64,000 nucleotides of DNA from Methylobacterium sp. J-078. GTDB taxonomy: Bacteria > Pseudomonadota > Alphaproteobacteria > Rhizobiales > Beijerinckiaceae. Location: contig NZ_JAKSYI010000078.1 in the NCBI RefSeq assembly GCF_022829285.1, positions 1 to 64,000 on the forward strand, given 5' to 3'. Shown piece by piece: positions 25,655-33,552 of the stretch; the first letter of the stretch is position 1, and each line of letters starts with the position of its first letter. The position numbers were made by a program, and so were the translations under genes. Below the pieces are notes generated by a model, which made no database searches, had not been told where the DNA came from, and saw nothing but the letters and a program-made list of their open reading frames with translations.

Positions 25655-26032
25655 TCCGTGACTCTCTCCTGAAGCCCGGCTCCGAGGCATGCGGCGCGCC
25701 AGACTAGTCGGAAAGTCCGGGCGCTTCGCCGGGCGGCGACGGCTTACCCCCGAGGTCCACAGGGACGGTCCTGCCTTTCGCGCCGTCCCGATGCGATCGC
25801 CTGCACGTTTCCGCCAAGTGACGGCATCCCTGCGGGCCGCAAAAGGTTTTTCGTCAGATCACCCGGCGTCCTTCAGACCGGATTAACCAAGATCTGGCTG
25901 AATTGCGCCAGTCAAGGTTGATGTTCTCCTGACAGGCACTGTCCGTTATCCGTCCCTGTTTTAACCTTTTCTTGAGGTTTGCGGGATCGCGGCGGTGCCC
26001 GTGCGGGGACTGCGTATCCGAGTACCGCCCGC
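25655..26032. other. Divergent intergenic region between crcB and the L,D-transpeptidase-like gene
   Basis: About 378 bases with no gene. The left half is GC-rich; the right half, 25840-25980, is AT-richer and should hold the promoter of the gene at 26033. It includes a CtrA-like half match at 25961-25975. No fluoride riboswitch was recognised on the crcB side. Confidence 0.55.
25961..25975. promoter_or_regulatory. CtrA-like motif TTAA-N7-TTGA
   Basis: TTAA at 25961-25964 and TTGA at 25972-25975 are spaced by seven bases, one mismatch from the TTAA-N7-TTAA site bound by the cell-cycle regulator CtrA. It lies about 60 bases upstream of a cell-wall enzyme gene, a plausible CtrA target. A single near match in a 378-base gap is weak evidence. 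Confidence 0.3.
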
Positions 26033-27130
26033 ATGAACGACGCTGTGTCCCTGTCCGGCCGTCGCATCCGCCGCCATCGCCGGCCGCGGGGTCGGGTCCT
26101 TCTGCGGAGCTCGGCGGTGGCGCTCCTCTGCGCCGCCTTCCCGCACCTGACCGCGCAGGACGGCCCCGTTCCGGCAGGGCCCGGACGCCCCGCCCTGGCG
26201 GTCACCGCCGCGCCGAGCGCCTATGCGTGGATGCTCGACCCGACACCGACCCTCGGCGCCGCCGCCTACGGATCGGGCAAGGCCGCCGGCTTCACCGCCG
26301 CACCGCTCACCGCCGCCCTGGTCCCGCCGGCGGCGCCCGCCACGCTCCTGGCGATGGCCGCCCCCCGTCCGGCGCGGGCGCCGGCCGTGATACCCGAGCG
26401 GGTCGCCCAGTTGATACCCCTGCCCGTTCCACGCCCGGCCGGCCTCGCGGCGCCCAGCGAGCCACCGCGGCTCGCCCTGCGCGCGGCTCCGGCCCTGCGC
26501 AACCTCGCGGCGCGGCGCACCCAGATCGCGCGGGCCGCGACCGAGGCTGAGGCCGAGCGCTCGTTCTTCGACACCGTGTTCGGCACCCGCCCGGAGCCGG
26601 AAACGCCGGCTCCCCGGACCACCCTCGCCTACGCGGCCGTCGACCCCAGCGTCGATCCGGGCCCGCGCCGGACCCTGGAGAGCAACCCCGGCGTGAGCGC
26701 CGGGACGGCCGTCTACGACATCACGGCGCGCACCGTGACCCTGCCGAGCGGCGAGCGGCTGGAGGCGCATTCGGGGCTCGGCGAGAGCATGGACAACCCG
26801 CGTCACGTCCACCGCCGCATGCGCGGCTCGACCCCGCCGGGCACCTACGACCTCACCGAGCGCGAGGCGCTGTTCCACGGAGTGCGGGCGATCCGCCTCA
26901 ACCCGGTGGGCGGCAGCGCCGCGATCCACGGCCGCGACGGCATCCTGGCCCACACCTACATGCTCGGCCCCAGCGGCGCCTCGAATGGCTGCGTCTCGTT
27001 CAAGGACTACAACCGCTTCCTCCAGGCCTACCTGCGCGGCGAGGTTCGCCGCCTCGTCGTGGTCGCCGGGGGCCGGGGCGATGCCGGCCCGAGCTTCGCC
27101 GAGCGCCTGTTCGGCCGCGCGACGCGCTAA
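26033..27130 (+). CDS. DUF2778/L,D-transpeptidase-like envelope protein
   Basis: The 365-residue product has a basic start and a hydrophobic segment (about 24-44) that acts as signal or anchor, then a long Pro/Ala-rich low-complexity region to about residue 215. The C-terminal domain has SGLGESMDNPRHVH, TPPGTYDL, and the catalytic pair His299 (AIHGRD) and Cys320 (SNGCVSF), the arrangement of YkuD/DUF2778 (Tlde1-like) enzymes acting on peptidoglycan peptides. No immunity-type gene sits next to it, so a housekeeping wall role is more likely than a toxin. ATG 26033 was chosen as the first start before the hydrophobic segment. Its stop abuts a terminator. Confidence 0.85.
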   Translation: MNDAVSLSGRRIRRHRRPRGRVLLRSSAVALLCAAFPHLTAQDGPVPAGPGRPALAVTAAPSAYAWMLDPTPTLGAAAYGSGKAAGFTAAPLTAALVPPAAPATLLAMAAPRPARAPAVIPERVAQLIPLPVPRPAGLAAPSEPPRLALRAAPALRNLAARRTQIARAATEAEAERSFFDTVFGTRPEPETPAPRTTLAYAAVDPSVDPGPRRTLESNPGVSAGTAVYDITARTVTLPSGERLEAHSGLGESMDNPRHVHRRMRGSTPPGTYDLTEREALFHGVRAIRLNPVGGSAAIHGRDGILAHTYMLGPSGASNGCVSFKDYNRFLQAYLRGEVRRLVVVAGGRGDAGPSFAERLFGRATR

Positions 27131-27163
27131 AAAAAGAGCCGCGCCCCCGGAGGTGCGCGGCTC
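27128..27163 (-). terminator. Strong terminator between converging genes
   Basis: On the minus strand GAGCCGCGC, a loop, and GCGCGGCTC are followed by a run of seven T. This is a textbook factor-independent terminator for the aldehyde oxidoreductase operon ending at 27192. The A-run overlaps the last codons of the plus-strand gene ending at 27130, so the same hairpin may also help end that transcript. Confidence 0.85.
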
Positions 27164-27191
27164 CCGATCGTCGGGCCCTGCTGCCCGAGGG

Positions 27192-29444
27192 TCAGCCGAT
27201 GATCTTGTCGATGGTGATCGGCAATTCGCGGATGCGCTTGCCGGTGGCGTGGAAGACCGCGTTGGCCACCGCCGCCGCGGTGCCGACGATGCCGATCTCA
27301 CCGAGACCCTTCACGCCCATCGGGTTGGCCTTGTCCTCCTCGTCCACGAAGATCACCTCGATGTCGTGGATGTCGGCGTGCACCGGCACGTGGTACTCGC
27401 CGAGATTGTGGTTCATGAACCGGCCGATGGTGTGGTCGAGCATGGATTCCTCCTCCAGCGCCGAGCCGATGCCCATCACCACGCCGCCGAGGATCTGGCT
27501 GCGCGCCGTCTTGGTGTTGAGGATCTTGCCCGCCGCGATCGCCGAGACGACGCGGGTGACGCGCACCACGCCGAGATCCTCGTCGATCTTCACCTCGGCG
27601 AAGACGGCCGAGTGGGTGTAGCCGGCGAACGCTTGAGCGTGGTTGGAATCCGGGCCGGCCGAGCCGGTGGCCTCGATCTTGTCGATGCCCCCCTTCGCCA
27701 TCACCTCCGTGATGGCGATGCTGCGGGACGGATCACCCGCCACCGAGATGCGCCCCTCCTTGAAGACCGCGCGCGCGAAATCGACGTTGGCCAACGGCGA
27801 ATCGTCGAGGCCGCGGGCCAGGGTGAAGACCTGGGCGGCGATGTCGTGGCAGGCCCGCATCACCGCCGTGCCGGAGGAGGCCGCCGTCCACGAGCCGCCC
27901 GCGAGTGGCGCGTCCGCGAGCTTCGAGTCGCCGAGCTTCGTCGTCACGTCCGTCATCGGCAGGCCGAGCGCGTCGGCGGCGATCTGGGCCAGGATGGTGT
28001 AGGTGCCGGTACCGATGTCACCGGTCTGGTTGCCGACAACGAGCTTGCCGTCGGCGGTCAGGGTCGCCTGGGCGCTCGACTGCATCATCATCGACTCCCA
28101 GATGCCGGTGGCCATGCCCCAGCCGACGAGTTCGCGCCCGTCCCGCATGGAGCGCGGCTCCGGGTTGCGGGCCGACCAGCCGAAGCGCTCCGCACCCTCG
28201 GCATAGGCCGCCCGCAGGGACTTGGAGCTGAACGGCTTGTCCTGCGTCCGGTCCTTCTCGGCATAGTTCTTCAGCCGCAGGTCGATCGGGTCCTGGCCGG
28301 TTTCGTGAGCGAGTTCGTCCATGGCGACTTCGAGGGCGAACACGCCCGTCACCGCGCCGGGAGCCCGCATGTCGGAAGGGGTGTAGGTGTCGATCTTGGC
28401 GAGCCGGTAATCGAGGGCGACGTTCGGGCAATCGTAGAGGGCGCCCGACCAGTTCACGACGACCTCCTGGTAGTCCTCGAAGCCGGAGGTGCCCGAGATC
28501 GCCTCGTGCCGGATGGAGGTCAGCGCGCCGTCGGCCTCGGCCCCGAGGGCGACGGTCTGGCGCACGTCGGGCCGGTAGCCGAAGGTGAACATCTGGTCGC
28601 GGGTGAGCACCACGCGCACCGAGCGCTCGAGCTCCCGCGCCGCCATGACCGCGAGGAAGAGCTGGTATTGCGGGCGAAGCCCCGAGCCGAAGCCACCGCC
28701 GAGATAGGGATTGAGGACGTGGACGTCGTCCTTCTTCATCCCGAACACGCCGGTGATGTAGCCGAGGCTGTTCGAGACGCCCTGGATCTTGTCGTAGACC
28801 GTGATCTTGCCGTCACCCTCCCAGACCACGGTGGAGGCGTGGGGCTCCATCGGGTTATGGTGCTCCACGGCCATGTGGTAGTGGTTGGTGAGTTGGACCG
28901 GGGCGGCCTTGTAGGCGCCGTCCGCATCGCCCCAGGGGGCCGGCGGCGGCTTGATGCCGGAGCGCTTCTTCGGCGGCACGTAGGCCGCATCTTCCAGATT
29001 CCGCAGGTCGGTGGTCGGCGCATCGGCCTCGTAGGTGAGCTTCACCAGCGAGGCGGCGTGGCGCGCCGTGTCGAAATCCTTCGCCACCACCAGGGCCACG
29101 GGCTGGCCGCTGTAATGGACCTTCTCGTCGTAGAGCGGCCGGAAGGGCGAGCCGGGGGGCGCGACCTGGTCCTGGTAATTGTAGTCGAGCCAGGCCGTGC
29201 GCGGCCGGTTCTCGTGGGTGAAGACCTTGAGGACGCCCGCCACCGCCTCGGCAGCCGTCGTGTCGATGGACAGGATGCGGCCGCGGGCGATGCCGCTCGA
29301 CACCACGTAGCCGTGGGTCAGGTCGGGGGCGGCGAACTCAGCCGCGTACTTCGCCTGACCGGTGACCTTGGCGGGGCCGTCGACGCGGCTCTGCGCGGTG
29401 CCGACATAGGTGTCGGTGCCTGAAGTGCTGATGCTGTGGGCCAT
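27192..29444 (-). CDS. Molybdopterin-binding subunit of a PaoABC-type aldehyde oxidoreductase
   Basis: This is the large catalytic subunit of the xanthine oxidase family, 750 residues, which oxidises a substrate (probably an aldehyde) at a molybdenum cofactor. It shows GLGSGLRPQY-type molybdopterin contacts (GGGFGSGLRPQ), the LYDCPNVALDYR segment, DMRAPGAVTGVFALE, and the catalytic base Glu716 in GLGEIG near the C-terminus. It is the third gene of a minus-strand operon behind the FAD and 2Fe-2S subunits, ending at a strong terminator. The closest known type is E. coli PaoC (YagR). Substrate range cannot be told from sequence. Confidence 0.92.
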   Translation of the reverse strand: MAHSISTSGTDTYVGTAQSRVDGPAKVTGQAKYAAEFAAPDLTHGYVVSSGIARGRILSIDTTAAEAVAGVLKVFTHENRPRTAWLDYNYQDQVAPPGSPFRPLYDEKVHYSGQPVALVVAKDFDTARHAASLVKLTYEADAPTTDLRNLEDAAYVPPKKRSGIKPPPAPWGDADGAYKAAPVQLTNHYHMAVEHHNPMEPHASTVVWEGDGKITVYDKIQGVSNSLGYITGVFGMKKDDVHVLNPYLGGGFGSGLRPQYQLFLAVMAARELERSVRVVLTRDQMFTFGYRPDVRQTVALGAEADGALTSIRHEAISGTSGFEDYQEVVVNWSGALYDCPNVALDYRLAKIDTYTPSDMRAPGAVTGVFALEVAMDELAHETGQDPIDLRLKNYAEKDRTQDKPFSSKSLRAAYAEGAERFGWSARNPEPRSMRDGRELVGWGMATGIWESMMMQSSAQATLTADGKLVVGNQTGDIGTGTYTILAQIAADALGLPMTDVTTKLGDSKLADAPLAGGSWTAASSGTAVMRACHDIAAQVFTLARGLDDSPLANVDFARAVFKEGRISVAGDPSRSIAITEVMAKGGIDKIEATGSAGPDSNHAQAFAGYTHSAVFAEVKIDEDLGVVRVTRVVSAIAAGKILNTKTARSQILGGVVMGIGSALEEESMLDHTIGRFMNHNLGEYHVPVHADIHDIEVIFVDEEDKANPMGVKGLGEIGIVGTAAAVANAVFHATGKRIRELPITIDKIIG

Positions 29445-29454
29445 GGGGGTTCCT

Positions 29455-30468
29455 TCAGGCGATGCGCTTGTCGGACTGCGACTGGGGCGTGCCGGCGGCC
29501 GCCTGGGTCAGGCCGCGAATGATGGCCCGCCGCGCGAGTTCGATCTTGAATGCGTTCTCGGATTGGGGCTGCGCCTCGGCCACGACGATGTCGGCGGCGG
29601 CCGCGAAGGTCTCAGGCGTGGCGGGCTTGCCGATGAGCGAGGCCTCGGCTTCCCGGTTGCGCCAGGGCTTGTGGGCGACGCCGCCCAGGGCGAAGCGCGC
29701 GCTCCGGATGGTGTCGCCGTCGCGCTTGATCACGGCCGCCACCGAGACGAGGGCGAAGGCGTAGGAGAGCCGGTCGCGCAGCTTCAGGTAGGTGTGATGG
29801 GCGCCGAACTCCTCGTCGGGCAGGTCGACCGAGAGCACGATCTCGTCGGCCGCCAGATTGGTGTCGCGCTCCGGCGTGTCGCCCGGCAGGCGGTGGAAGT
29901 CGGCGAAGGGAATCGTGCGTTCGCCCCCTGGGCCGGCGACCCGGACCGTCGCCTCGAGGGCGGCGAGCGCCACGCACATGTCGGAGGGGTGGGTGGCGAT
30001 GCAGGACGGGCTCGTCCCGAAGATGGCGTGGATGCGGTTGACCCCGCCGATGGCGGCGCAGCCCGAGCCGGGCTCGCGCTTGTTGCAGGGCGTGGCGTCG
30101 TCGTAGAAATAATAGCACCGGGTGCGCTGGAGCAGGTTGCCGCCGGTGGTGGCTGCGTTGCGCAGCTGGCCCGAGGCACCCGCCAGGATCGCGCTCGACA
30201 GGAGCGGATAGCGCGCCTGGACCCGGTCGTCGTAGGCCACCGTAGAATTTGTCACCAGGGCGCCGAGGCTGAGGCCGCCGTCGCGCTCCTCGATCCGGTC
30301 GAGGGGCAGGCGGGTGATGTCGACGAGGCGCTCGGGCCGCTCGACATTGTACTTCATCAGGTCGACGAGGTTGGTGCCGCCGGCGATGAAGCGGGCCTGG
30401 GCGCTCGAGGCGATGGCGCGCACCGCCTCGTCCACGGTGGTGGGGCGGACGTAATCGAAGCGGTTCAT
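29455..30468 (-). CDS. FAD-binding subunit with an extra iron-sulfur site (PaoB type)
   Basis: The 337-residue subunit passes electrons from molybdenum and 2Fe-2S centres to FAD. The FAD motifs are [13 protein letters not shown] at 26-38 and [18 protein letters not shown] at 104-121. Cys118, Cys128, Cys137 and Cys156 have the spacing of the additional 4Fe-4S cluster known in E. coli PaoB, including the [11 protein letters not shown] segment. This is what marks the operon as PaoABC type rather than CoxLMS or XdhAB. Its start overlaps the stop of the 2Fe-2S gene by four bases (ATGA), and 10 bases separate it from the catalytic subunit. Confidence 0.92.
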   Translation of the reverse strand: MNRFDYVRPTTVDEAVRAIASSAQARFIAGGTNLVDLMKYNVERPERLVDITRLPLDRIEERDGGLSLGALVTNSTVAYDDRVQARYPLLSSAILAGASGQLRNAATTGGNLLQRTRCYYFYDDATPCNKREPGSGCAAIGGVNRIHAIFGTSPSCIATHPSDMCVALAALEATVRVAGPGGERTIPFADFHRLPGDTPERDTNLAADEIVLSVDLPDEEFGAHHTYLKLRDRLSYAFALVSVAAVIKRDGDTIRSARFALGGVAHKPWRNREAEASLIGKPATPETFAAAADIVVAEAQPQSENAFKIELARRAIIRGLTQAAAGTPQSQSDKRIA

Positions 30469-30971
30469 TTCGCGGCTCCCGCGTGCATCACGTCTTCGAT
30501 GGCGTCGACGATGTTGGTGTAGGCGCCGCAGCGGCAGATGTTGCCGCTCATCGCCTCGCGAATTTCTTCGCGGGACTGGGCGTGGCCTTCCGACATCATG
30601 CCCACCGCCGAGCAGAGCTGGCCGGGCGTGCAGTAGCCGCACTGGAAGGCATCGTGCTCGACGAAGGCGGCCTGGAGCGGGTGCAGGCCCTCGGCGCCGG
30701 CCAGGCCCTCGACGGTGGTGATGCTGGCCCCGTCCTTCATCACCGCGAGCGTCAGGCAGGAATTGATGCGGGTGCCGTTCACCAGCACCGTGCAGGCGCC
30801 GCACTGGCCGTGGTCGCAGCCCTTCTTGGTGCCGGTGAGGTCGAGATCCTCGCGCAGGAGGTCGAGGAGGGTGGTCCAGGGCGCGACCTGAAGCGACCGG
30901 CTCTCGCCGTTGATCGTCAGGGTGATGCCGATGGTGTTCGCCCCAGTGGGCGAACCGCTTTCGATGAGCAT
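30465..30971 (-). CDS. 2Fe-2S subunit of the aldehyde oxidoreductase (PaoA type)
   Basis: The 168-residue subunit holds two 2Fe-2S clusters. The plant-type cluster uses Cys52, Cys57, Cys60 and Cys72 ([16 protein letters not shown]); the second uses Cys111, Cys114, Cys146 and Cys148 (CGYCTPGQ and NICRCG). E. coli PaoA begins with a twin-arginine export signal; here no RR motif or hydrophobic signal is present from ATG 30971, so this enzyme is probably cytoplasmic. The open frame extends to 31061, where an Arg-rich stretch occurs, but with no hydrophobic core. It is the first gene of the operon. No cofactor-insertion chaperone (PaoD/XdhC) gene is next to it. Confidence 0.92.
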   Translation of the reverse strand: MLIESGSPTGANTIGITLTINGESRSLQVAPWTTLLDLLREDLDLTGTKKGCDHGQCGACTVLVNGTRINSCLTLAVMKDGASITTVEGLAGAEGLHPLQAAFVEHDAFQCGYCTPGQLCSAVGMMSEGHAQSREEIREAMSGNICRCGAYTNIVDAIEDVMHAGAAK

Positions 30972-31273
30972 GGCGGTATCCGTGACTTGCGGGCCGGGAC
31001 GGGCACGACGCCGCTGGATTTCGAGTCGGGGTCGCAGGGACCACGGCGGGGGAAAAGTCATCCGCCCCGGGCCGGTTCACTCGATAACAGTTCCAAAAAG
31101 CGGGTGTTCCCGCCGGCCGGGCACGCCGTTGGGCCGCGCACGGCTCCCGGACACGCTGCGAAGGGGCTCGGACACCCGGCGATGGCTGGAGCGCCCCGCC
31201 TGCTCCGCCCGGTTGCTTGGCCCATCCCGCATGGGCTAACCCGGTGCCGCCCGCCTTCGCTCAAGGACGCCCG
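30972..31273. other. Divergent intergenic region between aldehyde oxidoreductase and peptidase genes
   Basis: About 302 bases, GC-rich, with no convincing gene. A short AT-richer patch around 31078-31095 could be part of a promoter. A hairpin of GCCCAT and ATGGGC occurs near 31222-31238, about 40 bases before the peptidase start. The Pao-type operon and the peptidase gene are transcribed away from each other from here. Confidence 0.5.
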
Positions 31274-32668
31274 ATGACCGCGCTCGCTCCCGTTCTCAAC
31301 GACATCGACCGCGACCTCGACAACGCCCTGGAGCGGCTCTTCGCGTTCCTGCGCATCCCCTCGATCTCCACCGACCCGGCCTTCGCGCCCCAGTGCCGCG
31401 ATGCCGCCACCTGGCTCGCCGGCACCCTGACGGCGCTCGGCTTCGAGACCGGGATCCACGAGACCTCCCTGCACCCGGTGGTGCTGGCCCATGCCCCGAA
31501 GCCCGGCACCCCGCACGTCTTGTTCTACGGACATTACGACGTGCAGCCGGTGGACCCCCTGAACCTCTGGGAGACACCGCCCTTCGAGCCGCGCATCGCC
31601 CTGAACGACAGGGGCGAAAAGAAAATCGTCGGGCGCGGCGCCTCGGACGACAAGGGCCAGGTGATGACCTTCGTGGAGGCCTGCCGGGCGCATCTGGCGA
31701 TGGCGGGCGAGTTGCCCTGCGGCGTCACCATCCTGATCGAGGGCGCCGAGGAGAACGGCTCGCAGGGGTTGCCCGAATGGGTCGCGGCCAACCGCGACAA
31801 GCTCGCCGCCGACATCGTGCTCGTCTGCGACACCAGCATGTGGAACCCGGCGACGCCCGCCATCACCACCTCCCTGCGCGGCCTCGGGTATTTCGAGGTC
31901 AAGGTGACCTGCGCCGACCGCGACCTGCATTCGGGCTTCTTCGGAGGCGCGGCGCGCAACCCGATCCACGTCCTGTCGAAGATCATCGCCGACCTGCACG
32001 ACGCCGACGGGAAGGTGGCGCTGCCGGGCTTCTACGAGGGCGTGCGCGAGACGCCGCCGGAGGTGCTGGAGCAGTGGCGCGGCCTCGACTTCACGGCAGA
32101 GAGTTTTCTCGGGCCCATCGGCCTGTCGGAGCCGGCCGGCGAGCGCGGCCGTATGCTCATCGAGCTGATCCAGTCGCGCCCCGCCTGCGACGTCAACGGC
32201 ATCATCGGCGGCTATACCGGCGAGGGCACCAAGACGGTGATCGCCGGGCAGGCCAGCGCCAAGGTCTCGTTCCGCCTCGTCGACGACCAGGACCCTGAGC
32301 AGCTCGCCCGCACCTTCGAGGCCTTCGTGCGCGAGCGCATCCCCGCCGACTGCTCGGTGGAGGTGATCTGCTACAAGGGTAGCCGCGCCATCAGCCTGCC
32401 CTTCGACATGCCCGAACTCGAGACCGCGCGCGCAGCGCTCGCCGAGGAATGGGGCGTGCCCGCCGTGACCATCGGAGCCGGCGGCTCGATTCCCATCGTG
32501 GGGGACTTCAAGCGGCTTCTGGACCGCAACACGCTCCTGATCGGCTTCGGCCTCGACGACGACCGCATCCATTCGCCCAACGAGAAGTACGACCTGAACA
32601 GCTTCCACAAGGGCACCCGCTCCTGGGCCCGCATCCTGGCGGCGTTCGGGGCGCAGCGGGTGGGCTGA
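31274..32668 (+). CDS. M20-family metallopeptidase (dipeptidase type)
   Basis: The 464-residue product belongs to the M20 dinuclear zinc peptidases. Metal-site motifs in order are FYGHYDVQP with His87 and Asp89, GRGASDDKGQ around Asp125/126, EGAEENGS with catalytic Glu159 and ligand Glu160, and DRDLHSG. The lid domain includes ADVNGIIGGYTGEGTKTVI-type sequence (read from NGIIGGYTGEGTKT). It looks like the carnosinase/CNDP group that cleaves dipeptides rather than DapE or ArgE. ATG 31274 has AAGGACG upstream. It is a cytosolic single gene, about 175 bases before the glycosyltransferase unit. Confidence 0.92.
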   Translation: MTALAPVLNDIDRDLDNALERLFAFLRIPSISTDPAFAPQCRDAATWLAGTLTALGFETGIHETSLHPVVLAHAPKPGTPHVLFYGHYDVQPVDPLNLWETPPFEPRIALNDRGEKKIVGRGASDDKGQVMTFVEACRAHLAMAGELPCGVTILIEGAEENGSQGLPEWVAANRDKLAADIVLVCDTSMWNPATPAITTSLRGLGYFEVKVTCADRDLHSGFFGGAARNPIHVLSKIIADLHDADGKVALPGFYEGVRETPPEVLEQWRGLDFTAESFLGPIGLSEPAGERGRMLIELIQSRPACDVNGIIGGYTGEGTKTVIAGQASAKVSFRLVDDQDPEQLARTFEAFVRERIPADCSVEVICYKGSRAISLPFDMPELETARAALAEEWGVPAVTIGAGGSIPIVGDFKRLLDRNTLLIGFGLDDDRIHSPNEKYDLNSFHKGTRSWARILAAFGAQRVG

Positions 32669-32844
32669 GGCCGGGTCCCGGCTTCGCCCGTACGAGCGCC
32701 GGCGGACTCTCCTCCTCAGCGGATCTCGCGCCTGCCTGCGATCCGTCGAGCCTGGGGGGAGGGAATCCGTTGCGGCAGGATAGTCCTCGACCGACACGGG
32801 GCAACGCCCGAAGCCACACGAGCCACCCTCAGTCCCAAGGCCGC

Positions 32845-33552
32845 ATGACCGCCACCCCCGCCAGTTCAGACCACACGGAAGGCCGCCTGTTCGCGGCGGG
32901 CAACGGCGTGCTGGTCTGCCGCTACCCGGTGGCCACCGACCTGCCGATCCCCCTCGGCATCACCGCGCCGGCCGGATTGCGCCTGCTCACCTGGGCCTTC
33001 ACCGGCTTCGGGGGAGCCGAGCCCGATCCCGCCGGGCTCCTCGTGCTGCACGACGCGCAGGCCGTCCTCGCCGAGGGCGGCGCCCTGACCCTGGAGACGC
33101 ATTTTCGTGACGTGGCGATCGCCTGCCCGCGTCCGCGTCCCGTCGCCGAGCTGACGCACCCCGAGCGGGGGGCCCTCGGCGGCGCCGTGCTGGCGGCGGT
33201 GACGCCGGAGACCCTCGACGCCCTGGCGACGCTGTTCACCCTGCTGGCGCCGGCCGTCGCGGACGCCCCCGTACCGGCGAACGCCCCGCGCCTCACCCTG
33301 GCGCGCGACGGCGACGGCGCCGCGACGCTCAGTGGCGCCAGCGTGCCGAACTATCTGCTGATCCGGTCCCGGACGACCTGGAGCTGCGCCCGCGTCGCCC
33401 AGGCCACCCTGCGCTTCGGCCCCGCCCCGGAGGCGAGCCTCACCCTGGCGCCGGCCTGGGGCACCCCGCGGGACGCCCCCGTCGAGGCCGCCCTGCTGCT
33501 CGGGGCCGGAACCGCCACGGCCGCCGCTCTGCAGGCCGGGGGCCGCCGGTGA
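32845..33552 (+). CDS. Hypothetical protein, first gene of the glycosyltransferase unit
   Basis: The 235-residue product has no signal peptide and no recognised domain; it is Ala/Leu/Pro-rich with beta-like segments such as GLLVLHDAQAVLAEGGALTLET. Its stop overlaps the GTG start of the following glycosyltransferase by four bases, and all four genes of the unit overlap or abut, so it surely belongs to that operon. The phrase LVLHD recurs near the C-terminus of the next protein, which may hint at a related beta domain, but the similarity is too short to rely on. ATG 32845 is the first start after the peptidase gene; its ribosome site is weak. Confidence 0.72.
   Translation: MTATPASSDHTEGRLFAAGNGVLVCRYPVATDLPIPLGITAPAGLRLLTWAFTGFGGAEPDPAGLLVLHDAQAVLAEGGALTLETHFRDVAIACPRPRPVAELTHPERGALGGAVLAAVTPETLDALATLFTLLAPAVADAPVPANAPRLTLARDGDGAATLSGASVPNYLLIRSRTTWSCARVAQATLRFGPAPEASLTLAPAWGTPRDAPVEAALLLGAGTATAAALQAGGRR

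Noticed and set aside
25655..25770. Fluoride riboswitch ahead of crcB
   Set aside because: The conserved GG-GATGG and GCTGATG words of the fluoride aptamer could not be found in the leader.
26033..27130. L,D-transpeptidase-like protein as a Tlde1-type secreted toxin
   Set aside because: The domain resembles DUF2778, but no immunity gene or secretion genes lie nearby, so a wall-maintenance role is simpler.
26985..29423. A long plus-strand frame opposite the molybdopterin subunit
   Set aside because: Same antisense codon-bias effect; the minus-strand product has all family motifs.
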